Shown piece by piece: positions 35,752-43,859 of a stretch of DNA of 64,000 bases; positions within the stretch are counted from its first letter, which is position 1; the number at the start of each line of letters is the position of its first letter. The notes under the pieces were generated by a model. That model was not told the DNA's origin, searched no databases, and saw only the letters and a list, made by a program, of their open reading frames with translations. Source of the DNA: Sinorhizobium kostiense (GTDB lineage: Bacteria; Pseudomonadota; Alphaproteobacteria; Rhizobiales; Rhizobiaceae); the NCBI RefSeq assembly GCF_017874595.1, contig NZ_JAGILA010000002.1, positions 434,001-498,000 of the forward strand, in the 5' to 3' direction. Made by a program: the position numbers and the translations under genes.

Positions 35752-37072
35752 CTGCTTTCTCCAGGAATGTGTGCCAGTCGATATAATGATCGGCCAGGAC
35801 TGTAAGGCTCGTTATCCATCTCAAATAGATCAGCGTGGTCTCGACATCGACGTGACCGAGTTGTGGACGGATTCGGGTATCAATAATGTACCGGCCAACT
35901 TCATAGACCCAGGCTTCCGGCATCTCGGAAATGGTTGCTTTTGCTCTCGATGTCTCCTGCTCCAATGCGGAGAGCAGGGTTTGGCAAGCCCAGTAGTGAC
36001 GACCTGTGTGGGGATGCCAATCGTCGATCTTGACGTCCGGAGTTAGCGTCCAAGCTCTGTAAAGTGTATCCATCGAAATTGGCGTGCCATCATGCTCCCC
36101 GAGAAACAGCCGCGACGGAGGAGGACTACCCTTGTTGCGTTTCATCCACATCGTGGCTGGTTTGAGGCGTCTCCAGGTCCGGTATTGATCGAGCTCCTCA
36201 GCAAGGTCCATGGGAACGCCGATGGTACGCGGCGGCCCCATTTCGCCGCCATCGCTGCTGTGGCTCTTGGCACCTTTCGTACCGTGGACCAGCCGCATCT
36301 GCACTTGCCCACCAATGACGACCCAGTCCTTGCGTTCCGGAAGGTCATCAACCCTCATTTCTACGACCTCACGGCGGCGCATCCCCGTTCGCAGAATGGT
36401 CCTGCACATTAGCGCCTTCGTGTAACCGCGACGGGCCTGCACGCTCGACAGCCACCGCCGGACCTCGTCAACCGTGGGCAACGTAATGAACGGCTTTACC
36501 TCGGCCCGGAGCGATCCCGCCCGGGAAGTGACGGTTAGAGAGTTATGACCATGGGAGCTGGTACCAGAAGACGCTTCGGTGGAAATGGAAACGGACAGCA
36601 CGTTGAACGAAGGCCTGAGGCCACGTTCGCCCGCCCATTTCAGGAAGGCGCAGGCGATTTGGACCCGCACGTTTATGGTGGACGTCTTCAGAGGGCGACC
36701 GTCTTGGGACCAGCGGCCGGTCAGCATGTCGGCTTGGTAGCCTTGTACGATGTCCGCAAGATAGTTGATGGCCTTCCAATCACGGCCGGTCTCGTGAAGC
36801 CAGTCGTCGAAGTTCGAGAGCCGTTCAGCCCAATCTTGAAGCGTGGCCCGGGAAGGAAAGGAAATCCGCCTACCTCGTAACGCAGCAGCATCGGCTGTGT
36901 GTCCTTCCGGGTGCCAGTCCAAGGTGGCACGTTCCCGGAGGAAGCGATTTAGCTCTCGACAGTAGTGATGTTGTCGGCCGAAAAGGACAGGTACGTGTTG
37001 TACTGATGCAAACCCAGCTGCGGCCATAACAGACTGGGAAGGAATGTGGAGGAATGCCATTACCGATACCAT
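35744..37072 (-). CDS. Tyrosine recombinase/phage-type integrase
   Basis: The 442-residue protein has an N-terminal SAM-like region (~70-150) and a C-terminal catalytic domain. Catalytic residues: first Arg in TILRTGMRRREVVEM (~250), Lys in HGTKGAK, His-x2-Arg in HPHTGRHYWA (~370), late His in RPQLGHVDVETT and Tyr in TLIYLRW. All are present, so the enzyme may be active. It is the only intact mobility gene in the window and may have carried part of this region in, but I cannot identify its attachment sites. An alternative start is the ATG at 37060. Confidence 0.85.
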   Translation of the reverse strand: MVSVMAFLHIPSQSVMAAAGFASVQHVPVLFGRQHHYCRELNRFLRERATLDWHPEGHTADAAALRGRRISFPSRATLQDWAERLSNFDDWLHETGRDWKAINYLADIVQGYQADMLTGRWSQDGRPLKTSTINVRVQIACAFLKWAGERGLRPSFNVLSVSISTEASSGTSSHGHNSLTVTSRAGSLRAEVKPFITLPTVDEVRRWLSSVQARRGYTKALMCRTILRTGMRRREVVEMRVDDLPERKDWVVIGGQVQMRLVHGTKGAKSHSSDGGEMGPPRTIGVPMDLAEELDQYRTWRRLKPATMWMKRNKGSPPPSRLFLGEHDGTPISMDTLYRAWTLTPDVKIDDWHPHTGRHYWACQTLLSALEQETSRAKATISEMPEAWVYEVGRYIIDTRIRPQLGHVDVETTLIYLRWITSLTVLADHYIDWHTFLEKADG

Positions 37073-37108
37073 TGCCGCATCGTCAGAGCCGCCAATTCAG
37101 CTCCTGTG

Positions 37109-37158
37109 ACACGATGCGCTTTCTGATACCCACGCTATTTTTCAGGCTTGCAAGGAAC
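37109..37158. repeat. Dispersed repeat, copy 1 (pair with 42530..42578)
   Basis: CACGATGCGCTTTCTGATAC, then CCACGCTATTTTTCAGGCT and AAGGAAC match 42530..42578 with few changes. The copy is 130 bases upstream of the 37288 cyclase and next to the recombinase start. Possibly an insertion scar or shared regulatory sequence. Confidence 0.55.
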
Positions 37159-37287
37159 GAATCCAGAGAGGTGAGGTCCTCGACCCCTTCGCCGCGCGCG
37201 CGACTCCGGGAGTTTCCCCTCAAAGTCGAGTTGCCGTCCGGAAAGGAAGATGCGAAACTCGCGTAGGCAAACTCTTGTGGTGCATTC

Positions 37288-39063
37288 GTGTCGGCGGCGG
37301 ATCGAATCGAACGGCGACTGGCGGCGATCTTCGCAGCCGACGTGGCGGGATACACCCGCCTGATGGGCCTTAACGAAGTTCAGACGCTTCGGACGCTCAT
37401 CTCCCATCGCGAGATCATGGACGCCTTTATTGTCCAGCACGGCGGCAGGATCGCCAACACGGCCGGCGACAGCGTGCTGGCTGAGTTCCCAAGCGTCGTC
37501 GATGCCGTCCAGTGCGCCATTGCGGTCCAGGAGGCACTTTGGCGGGAAAACGAGGGGCAATCCGGCGAGGATCGTCTCCAGTTCCGCATCGGTGTCCACG
37601 TCGGCGACGTGATGGTCCGCGGCGGCGATCTCCTCGGCGACGGCGTCAATATCGCAGCCAGGCTCCAGGGGTTGGCCGCGCCGGGCGGGATTTGCCTCTC
37701 AGGCGACGCATACAACCACGTCCGAAAGAAGGTGAAGGCCAGCGTCGAAGACCTCGGACCGCAAAGCGTCAAGAACGTTGAGGAACCCGTGAGAGCCTAT
37801 GCCGTCGCCCTTGGCCTTGCCCGCCGGCCGCAGGGCGGAACAGCAGGGGACGTCAAATCGCTTCTGCTTCCCGACAAGCCCTCTATAGCCGTCCTGCCCT
37901 TCACGAACATGAGCGGCGACCCCGAGCAGGAGTATTTTGCGGACGGCGTGGTCGAGGACATCATCACCGCGCTCTCCCGCATCCGCTGGCTGTTCGTTAT
38001 CGCCAGGAACTCCAGCTTCACCTACAAGGGAAAGACAGTTGACATTCGACGTGTCGGACGCGAACTCGGCGTCCGCTATGTCCTCGAAGGCTCAATCCGC
38101 AAGGCGGGGAACCGCGTCCGCATCACGGGCCAGCTAATCGAGGCGGAAACCGAAACCCACGTCTGGGCAGATCGCTTCGACGGCGACGTCGTCGACGTGT
38201 TCGCCCTGCAAGATCGCGTCACGGAAAGCGTAGTCAGCGCGATCGAGCCAAGGGTGCAAAAAGTCGAGATCGAACGGGCTCGGAGGAAACGCCCCGAACA
38301 CATCACTGCCTATGACCTGTACCTGAGAGCCCTGCCGGAATTCCAGACTTATACGCGCGAGGGCTTCCTTCGCGGACAACGGGTATTGGAAGACGCGTTG
38401 GCTATCGACCCGTCCTTTGCCGATGCCTGGACGGCCTTGGCTGACTGCCTGGGAAGACTATTGATCAGCGGCTGGCTGGAGCCTGTCGAAGAAGGCAAGG
38501 CGCGGGTATGCGAGACGGCCTTGCGCGCCGTCGACCTGGACCCCGAGAACGGCCCCGCGCTGGCAATGGCCGCATGGGCGCTGGCAGTCGTTGGAGACGA
38601 TGCCGAGCGAGGTGCTGAACTCGGAGACGAAGCGCTGCGCGTCCATCCGAACTCGGCTTACGTGCGGATGCACTCCTCCTTCGCCTTCCTCTTTAGCGGG
38701 CAGATCGAAAAGGCCCTTCAGAACCTGGAGATCGCGCGCCGATTCAGCCCGCTCGACTTGCGGGCTTACACAATCTTCGCAGGTATCGCGAACTGCCACA
38801 TCTTCGCACGACGCTTTTCGGAAGCTGTTCATTGGGCGGAGCGGGCGATCGAATTGTCGCCGAATTATGCAGTCGCTTTGCGATCTTTAACGATTTCCCT
38901 GGCTCATGACGGCCAATTAGAAGCTGCCCGACGCGCGGGTGAGAGGCTGATGGCTGCGGTTCCGGGAATGTCAATTTCTTACACCCTGAAGCGACCGTTC
39001 GGCCTGCCCTGGATGATGGACCTGTGGATCGAAGGGCTCCGCAAGGCCGGCATCCCCGAATGA
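37288..39063 (+). CDS. Class III cyclase-like protein with TolB-like and TPR domains; catalytic Lys missing
   Basis: The 591-residue protein (GTG start) has a cyclase domain at ~8-170: Asp in FAADVAGYTR, and GDGVNIAARLQ with N-x3-R. The segment IIKLMGDG of its paralogues is here IANTAGDS, so the substrate-selecting Lys is Asn and the following Gly is Ser. This may change nucleotide choice or lower activity. The TolB-like part is at ~195-320 (PSIAVLPFTNMSGDPEQEYF, LGVRYVLEGSIRKAGNRVRI) and TPRs run to the end. There is no membrane helix, so it is probably cytoplasmic. Confidence 0.85.
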   Translation: MSAADRIERRLAAIFAADVAGYTRLMGLNEVQTLRTLISHREIMDAFIVQHGGRIANTAGDSVLAEFPSVVDAVQCAIAVQEALWRENEGQSGEDRLQFRIGVHVGDVMVRGGDLLGDGVNIAARLQGLAAPGGICLSGDAYNHVRKKVKASVEDLGPQSVKNVEEPVRAYAVALGLARRPQGGTAGDVKSLLLPDKPSIAVLPFTNMSGDPEQEYFADGVVEDIITALSRIRWLFVIARNSSFTYKGKTVDIRRVGRELGVRYVLEGSIRKAGNRVRITGQLIEAETETHVWADRFDGDVVDVFALQDRVTESVVSAIEPRVQKVEIERARRKRPEHITAYDLYLRALPEFQTYTREGFLRGQRVLEDALAIDPSFADAWTALADCLGRLLISGWLEPVEEGKARVCETALRAVDLDPENGPALAMAAWALAVVGDDAERGAELGDEALRVHPNSAYVRMHSSFAFLFSGQIEKALQNLEIARRFSPLDLRAYTIFAGIANCHIFARRFSEAVHWAERAIELSPNYAVALRSLTISLAHDGQLEAARRAGERLMAAVPGMSISYTLKRPFGLPWMMDLWIEGLRKAGIPE

Positions 39064-39201
39064 GTCTAAATCTCCTGATGTCGGTTGCTACACAATCCCG
39101 CGAACGTCCAATGCGGGCCGAATGTAGTCTTTGGTGCGATAGCTGCGGACAAGGGCCTGCTCCCCTGTTTATCCGCATTTATAAGTTAGCTCTGTTCAGG
39201 T

Positions 39202-39312
39202 TTGGTCCTGATCGACGAGGCCGAATTGGCAGGGGTGCTGATCGAGCATAATGTGGGCGTCCGCAGCTACCGCCGTCAGCTGCTGGATGAGCACTTTTTC
39301 GCCGAGGAGTAG
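39202..39312 (+). pseudogene. C-terminal remnant of an Mrr-type restriction endonuclease
   Basis: LVLIDEAELAGVLIEHNVGV, then RSYRRQLLDEHFFAEE and a stop. The LVLIDG.xLA.LMI..xVGV pattern closes the catalytic domain of Mrr-like endonucleases. Nothing upstream continues the frame. Confidence 0.6.
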
Positions 39313-39375
39313 CGAAAAAGCCCTACGAATCACTCGGGCATAAACGCCACGATAAGCGATGATCGTGTCTCGGCC

Positions 39376-39882
39376 GTGCAGGCCATCCTGAGCGAGTATG
39401 TGCGGATTCCATCTCTTCGACACCTCCGCGACCCTCGCTCTCTGCATCGGGTAGCGCAAGATATCGTCAAGTGCTTAGACCGCGAGTGTGGCGTATGGCA
39501 AAAATGGACAGGTGAGCGGGAGGCGCTTCTAAAATCAGCCGTGGGATGCTGGATTCCCGTGGCAACATTGCGAGAGTATCTTAACGGGCTGTCTGGCCCG
39601 CCTCTGACGATGACGGATGTTGGCCAAAGGCTGCGAGTGTTCGAAGAGGAGCCGTACGCCAACTATCCGGATGAAGATTTGAGAGGTGGCTGCCTTGCCA
39701 AATTCGCGAGGGAAAAAGCCGAGGGGACTGAGCTTCCAGCAGTAATCGGACTTCTGTCGGAGTACGTCGAGGGGGAGCAGCAGCGCATTCGCCTCGAACG
39801 TGTGGCACGATACAAGCGTATGCGGGCACAGGAGCGACAGGAGGCGGAGCAGCGATTATTATCGGGGGCAGATTGCGGGTGA
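39376..39882 (+). CDS. Hypothetical protein, 168 residues
   Basis: GTG start; reads MQAILSEYVRIPSLRHLRDP, CGVWQKWTGEREALLKSAVG, CWIPVATLREYLNGLSGPPL and a helical C-terminal end with KxxRxQERQEAEQR. The pattern suggests a small helical, possibly nucleic-acid-associated protein. No family recognised. It follows the Mrr remnant. Confidence 0.5.
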   Translation: MQAILSEYVRIPSLRHLRDPRSLHRVAQDIVKCLDRECGVWQKWTGEREALLKSAVGCWIPVATLREYLNGLSGPPLTMTDVGQRLRVFEEEPYANYPDEDLRGGCLAKFAREKAEGTELPAVIGLLSEYVEGEQQRIRLERVARYKRMRAQERQEAEQRLLSGADCG

Positions 39883-40166
39883 ACGCAAATTGGAAAAGCA
39901 CCGACCTGGTTTTGTCGCAAAAATGGGCGCACGTTTCGGTTGAAGACAACGCCCGACAAACGATGGGAAATGCACCGAATTGATGCTTGTCAGCGGAGGA
40001 AAAAGGGAAGTTCATCGGAAGATATAGCGGGCGCGGCGACGCGACCAAAGTAGTGGCGCATATCGCATACCAACCGGAGTCGCCGATAAGGTGATTGTTG
40101 CCTTGGCCAACGACCTCGAGCGAGCGACTTCGCGTCGATTGCGGCCGCCGGGAAAGTGCAACCGCC

Positions 40167-40256
40167 GATGTCATACGTGACTTCTCGACGGGTGATCACA
40201 TTGATCTCAGCCCGATCGACGCCAATTCGGCCGGCGATCCCACATTCACGTTCGCT
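40167..40256 (+). pseudogene. RTX-protein C-terminal remnant
   Basis: DVIRDFSTGDHIDLSPIDAN, then SAGDPTFTF. This matches the serralysin-like C-terminal signature seen at 2390-2470 in the intact RTX gene (FSHAEGDRIDLSTIDANTK). It abuts the 3' end of the next cyclase. The 283 bases before it hold nothing recognisable. Confidence 0.6.
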
Positions 40257-41976
40257 AGGGAAGCCCGGCCTGCAGATAACCGACGATGAAATGCTCCTTC
40301 ATTTCCCCATTCAAGAAAGGCTGGCTGGTGGCCCAGTCTTGAACCGTAAAATGGGGACTCGCTGCCAAGAACATTGCAGCTTCCCGACGGGCCTCGTCTG
40401 CACGCCCTAGTCTGGCTAGGCTTGCGGCCAATATTCGCTGTGACGGAGTTCGATACGTTTCCTCGCGCCGCAATGTTTCAACCGCTTCGGAGTACAGTCC
40501 CGCCGCAAATTGCGCCTGTCCCAGCGCCCAATAGTACCATCCCGGAGGGTGGGGGTTGAGGCGCAGGGCGTTTTTCACGCAAGTGATCGCTTCCGCCGAT
40601 CGACCCTGCATGACCATAAGGTCTGACATGAGAGCCCAGCTATCCGCGTGGTTGGGATCGAGGCGCAAGGCAGCCCAGAAAGCCTCTTCTGCCTTGATGT
40701 GCTCAAAATCATACAACTTGACCAAGGCGAAAACCATGTGGCCGCCAGCATCTCTCGAATCGAGCGCGACGGCTCTTTGCGCTGCGGACAGAGCCAAGGT
40801 CCGATTCGGCTCCCGCGCTTCGCCAAGATGTAGCCAGCCCATCCAGTGGCAGAAGGCCAGCGTTGCATACGCCTCTGCGAACTCGGGATCGAGAGCCAGC
40901 GCTTGTTCAAGAAGCCGGCGCGCCTCCGGAACATTGTTGGGTGATTGCGCGAAGAGCGCGCGTGCTCGGGCGAATAAATCGTAGGCGTCAACGCTGGTTG
41001 TTCGCCGTCTGGTCGCGGGTCCACTCGTCGAGATTATCCTGGAAAGGGCTTCGACGATTTGTGCAACCACCTTGTCCTGTAGGTCGAAGATTTCCGCCAA
41101 GTCGCCGTCGAAGCGATCCGCCCACAGTTGGCTCTGATCCTGAGCGTCGATAAGCTGTGCATTGATCCGAACACGCGATGCGGCGCGACGGACACTTCCC
41201 TCAACGATGTACCGCGCGCGAAGACTCCTGGCCATTGATCTTATGTCAGTAGCTTTGCCGCCGTACGCAAAAGAAGAGTGCCTGGCGATCACCATGAGTC
41301 CGGAGACCCTGGACAAATCCGTGATCAGATCGTCTGCCAATCCCTCGCCGAAATACTCCTGCTCGGGGTCGCTGCTCATGTTTGTGAACGGCAGCACGGC
41401 GATAGCCGGCTTGTCCTGAAGCGAGAGCGGAGAGCGCATCGGCGGGGCAGTCGGCTCGGCGTCGCCGCCACGGAGGTGATATGCTCGGATAGGTCGGGCG
41501 ATATTCTTGACCACCTGCTCGCCCATGTCCTCGAACACACAGTCGAGCTTGCCCTGGAGTTCCTCATGGACTTTACCCGAGATACAGATGCCTCCGGGTT
41601 CCGCCAGCGCTTCGAGCCGCGATGCGACGTTGACGCCGTCTCCGTAAATGTCGCCATCCTCGCCGATCACATCGCCAAGATTGATGCCGATGCGGAGGAC
41701 AATATGGCAAGCATCAGACGAACGCTCGTTCTCTTCCGCCATCCGCCGCTGCAACTCCAGGGCACTAGCCACGGCGTTCACGGCGCTTCGGAATTCGACC
41801 AGAACGCCGTCGCCCATGTGCTTCACAACCCGCCCGTGATGGGTCCGAACTATGGGATCGATAATGGAGCGTCGCCGCTCCTTCAAAGCAGCAAGCGTGC
41901 CCTGCTCATCCTCTTCCATCAGACGACTGTAGCCGACCACGTCAGCGAACAACAGTGCGGACAGCCGGCGTTGCAT
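40255..41976 (-). CDS. Class III adenylate cyclase with TolB-like and TPR domains
   Basis: The 573-residue protein (ATG at 41976, GGAGG upstream) has a complete cyclase domain at ~1-165: Asp in LFADVVGYSR, Lys and GDG in VVKHMGDGVLVEF, GDGVNVASRLE with N-x3-R. The TolB-like part (~195-310) has PAIAVLPFTNMSSDPEQEYF and RARYIVEGSVRRAASRVRI. TPRs follow to the end (LALDPEFAEAYATLAFCHWM, NALRLNPHPPGWYYWALGQA). There is no membrane helix. It probably makes cAMP in the cytoplasm in response to something bound by the TolB/TPR half; the signal is unknown. Confidence 0.87.
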   Translation of the reverse strand: MQRRLSALLFADVVGYSRLMEEDEQGTLAALKERRRSIIDPIVRTHHGRVVKHMGDGVLVEFRSAVNAVASALELQRRMAEENERSSDACHIVLRIGINLGDVIGEDGDIYGDGVNVASRLEALAEPGGICISGKVHEELQGKLDCVFEDMGEQVVKNIARPIRAYHLRGGDAEPTAPPMRSPLSLQDKPAIAVLPFTNMSSDPEQEYFGEGLADDLITDLSRVSGLMVIARHSSFAYGGKATDIRSMARSLRARYIVEGSVRRAASRVRINAQLIDAQDQSQLWADRFDGDLAEIFDLQDKVVAQIVEALSRIISTSGPATRRRTTSVDAYDLFARARALFAQSPNNVPEARRLLEQALALDPEFAEAYATLAFCHWMGWLHLGEAREPNRTLALSAAQRAVALDSRDAGGHMVFALVKLYDFEHIKAEEAFWAALRLDPNHADSWALMSDLMVMQGRSAEAITCVKNALRLNPHPPGWYYWALGQAQFAAGLYSEAVETLRREETYRTPSQRILAASLARLGRADEARREAAMFLAASPHFTVQDWATSQPFLNGEMKEHFIVGYLQAGLP

Positions 41977-42199
41977 CTTCCCCACCTCCCACGATCCTCG
42001 AATCTAGCCTCGGAGGCTTTGACAGTCCACTGGTGTGAGGCGACGGGCGCAGCTCCGCGGCACAACGAATCCGTAGCATCAATCTTGGCGACGTCAGTTG
42101 CCGCAGGGCTGTCTATTTGGTGGCGGCGTCAGGCGTGTGTCCCTGTTCCAGATGTCTTTCTTCCTTAAAGGCGAAACTGGTGCGGCGTAGCCTCCTCCA

Positions 42200-42290
42200 A
42201 TGCCGGACGAGGACGAACCAACCTTGATTTCTGCCCGTCCTCAAAGCTGGCAGTCATTCTTGCGGCTGATGTCGCAGGTTGCGAATTTCG
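42200..42290 (+). pseudogene. 5' fragment of a cyclase gene of the MPDDDEPTLVSA type
   Basis: ATG CCG GAC GAG GAC GAA CCA ACC reads MPDEDEPTLISARPQ, then after a frame change LAVILAADVAGC, matching the start of 46952..48730 (MPDDDEPTLVSAAPQRKLAV). The upstream ~35 bases (CTGGTGCGGCGTA) are shared as well. The rest of the gene is missing. The 330 bases up to the ligase remnant otherwise hold only the repeat at 42530. Confidence 0.65.
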
Positions 42291-42529
42291 GATTGACGGA
42301 CACCGATTCCGGTAAATCGGACAGTCCAAGACTGCATCACCGGACGCTTACGACAAGGGCGAAGGTCGTGCAGTTGCCCGGCCTTGTCGCCAGCCGCGAT
42401 CTCATGCTCATCATCAGGCCGCATGAGGGTCGAGCGATCCTGGGTTTGTAATTCACTATGCCAACTGAGACCTGCTATGGGGGCGAGCAAATACTGCTCG
42501 TGAAAGCCTGATTCTAAACTGCCCTGAGG

Positions 42530-42578
42530 CACGATGCGCTTTCTGATGCCCACACTACCTTTTCATGCTCATAGGGAA
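42530..42578. repeat. Dispersed repeat, copy 2 (pair with 37109..37158)
   Basis: CACGATGCGCTTTCTGATGC, CCACACTA and AGGGAAC are shared with 37109..37158. Both copies lie near cyclase genes or pieces. Confidence 0.55.
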
Positions 42579-42622
42579 CTAATCCTCCGTGTCTCAGTCG
42601 ATACGATTTTATAGATGTCGTA

Positions 42623-42766
42623 CTAACCATCCCATTTTACTTCGTATGCCCAGTCCGGCCCCTGCGGCGGCCTGTCCACGAGCATCGCAAGGCACGGATC
42701 GACGCGGCTCGGCATTGGGTCGGGCGGAGGCTTGTCTGACGGCTTTTTCGACGATGCTCTGGCCAT
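42623..42766 (-). pseudogene. N-terminal remnant of an ATP-dependent DNA ligase (LigC/LigD type)
   Basis: The 47 residues MARASSKKPSDKPP, SRVDPCLAMLVDRPPQGPDW and AYEVKWDG then stop match the start of rhizobial ATP-dependent ligases up to the KWDG adenylation motif. The rest of the enzyme is absent. A further minus-strand frame upstream from about 42891 (MGNVTSIRARNERGG, HLGRIRAAIANSQRKVGLLI) may be a small neighbouring gene or an older 5' end; it is not certain. Confidence 0.7.
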
Positions 42767-42995
42767 TCGCCAATTAACAAGCCGACCTTTCGTTGGCTGT
42801 TTGCGATCGCAGCACGGATGCGGCCGAGATGGCCCACTACCTCTGGCCCTCCTCTTTCGTTTCTTGCGCGGATCGAAGTCACATTCCCCATGTCGCGCCC
42901 CCTCAAGCGGCACGATGCCTTACATCAGAGGTTGATTCCATTAGCCCCATCGAATGAACTGACGGGAAACTGCATTCCCGGCCTGTCACGGTGGC

Positions 42996-43260
42996 CTACG
43001 CCGCCCCTCGCCGCCTGTCGCCCTCAGTCGGAGGCATGAACATGACGGTCACCGCCCTGGAGCCGCATCGTGGACAGCGAAGACGGCTGGCGACCATCGA
43101 GAGGGGAAAGTCGCGGCCACGAAGCCACCAGCGTCAGCATGTCGAGATCGTAGCTCCAGGTGCATCGGCGAACGGACTTCATTCCCTCGCGATTGCCGTA
43201 TGCGCACCGCGCCTTTAGCTGCCATCCCAAGCTGAAAGCTTCACCGATTGTCTCGACCAT
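42996..43260 (-). pseudogene. SOS-associated zinc-ribbon-like protein, frameshifted
   Basis: From ATG 43260: MVETIGEAFSLGWQLKARCA, NREGMKSVRRCTWSYDLDML. The frame breaks near 43127, after LTLV; the next frame reads RDFPLSMVASRLRCPRCGSR, AVTVMFMPPTEGDRRRGAA and a TAG at 42996..42998. With the frame restored it would be 87 residues with Cys pairs before and after. The same region without that break appears in part at 1..129 and 9010..9135. The promoter (LexA box, -10) is intact. Confidence 0.75.
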
Positions 43261-43278
43261 TACCGCCAAATAGTATAA

Positions 43279-43293
43279 GAACAAATAGAGAAC
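43279..43293. promoter_or_regulatory. LexA box, GAAC-N7-GAAC, in a divergent promoter
   Basis: GAAC-AAATAGA-GAAC lies 18 bases from the minus-strand ATG (43260) with TATACT between, and 76 bases from the plus-strand ATG at 43370. The same arrangement is at 148..162. The SRAP gene downstream fits SOS control. Confidence 0.78.
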
Positions 43294-43369
43294 AACGACA
43301 GCCGCGTGCGAGTTCCACAGATTTGGCTGGCGAGATCGCCCGTTGGGAGGCTGGCGAAAGGAACGTGCG

Positions 43370-43558
43370 ATGAGTGACGAACGAATATCGGGAAACAGGC
43401 GAAGCGACACGGTCCTGTTCGTTCATTGGTGCGAGCAACCGGGCTGCAAGAAGTGGGGCAGCTTCGGCTTCGCCGTGGGGCGCAGCGAACCCAAGTGGTT
43501 TTTCTACGAGCACCGCCCGGAGTGGAGATCGAGCGATGAGGCACGCCCCCAGTATTGA
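43370..43558 (+). CDS. Small SOS-cluster protein, 62 residues, partial zinc site
   Basis: Reads MSDERISGNRRSDTVLFVHW, CEQPGCKKWGSFGFAVGRSE, PKWFFYEHRPEW. AAAGGA precedes the ATG. HWC-x4-C followed by YEHRP suggests a zinc-binding finger; one expected cysteine may be Phe (WFFYEH), which I infer from the pattern only. It overlaps the next gene by 23 bases, and a fragment of it survives at 243..272. First gene of the plus-strand cluster. Confidence 0.68.
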   Translation: MSDERISGNRRSDTVLFVHWCEQPGCKKWGSFGFAVGRSEPKWFFYEHRPEWRSSDEARPQY

Positions 43559-43859
43559 CTTAAACCCCAGCAGGCCCGCGATTGATCCGGAGAAAGGCAT
43601 CGGCCACCTGCGCCTGGCTGACTTGGGAGAAGATCAGATACTCGGTGCCCGTTGCGCCGCCTGCGATCACGACAACTGGGTCAACCGGTGGGAGATCGCG
43701 AGGAAATGGGGCGGTGGTAGGACCCTCGATCAGTTGAGACCGCTGCTCCGTTGCACGCGGTGCGACAACAAAGGTGATAATGGCTGGCGGCTCGGCAGGA
43801 TCGACCGCGACTCGGAGTGGACGAATGTGCAATCGCTATCGTATCGAAGTTCAGTTTGA
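43536..43859 (+). CDS. Zinc-ribbon protein of the SOS cluster
   Basis: The 107-residue frame reads MRHAPSIDLNPSRPAIDPEK, then DQILGARCAACDHDNWVNRW, EIARKWGGGRTLDQLRPLLR, CTRCDNKGDNGWRLGRIDRD. Two CxxC knuckles ~35 residues apart with NRWEIARKWG between them match the zinc-ribbon gene at 29901..30485 (DRPDAGRRFG). It overlaps both neighbours (43370..43558 and 43825..44478), so the three are co-translated. It probably binds DNA or a protein partner. Confidence 0.65.
   Translation: MRHAPSIDLNPSRPAIDPEKGIGHLRLADLGEDQILGARCAACDHDNWVNRWEIARKWGGGRTLDQLRPLLRCTRCDNKGDNGWRLGRIDRDSEWTNVQSLSYRSSV

Noticed and set aside
41278..42168. Plus-strand frame of 296 codons
   Set aside because: Antisense of the cyclase at 40255..41976 in a GC-rich region.
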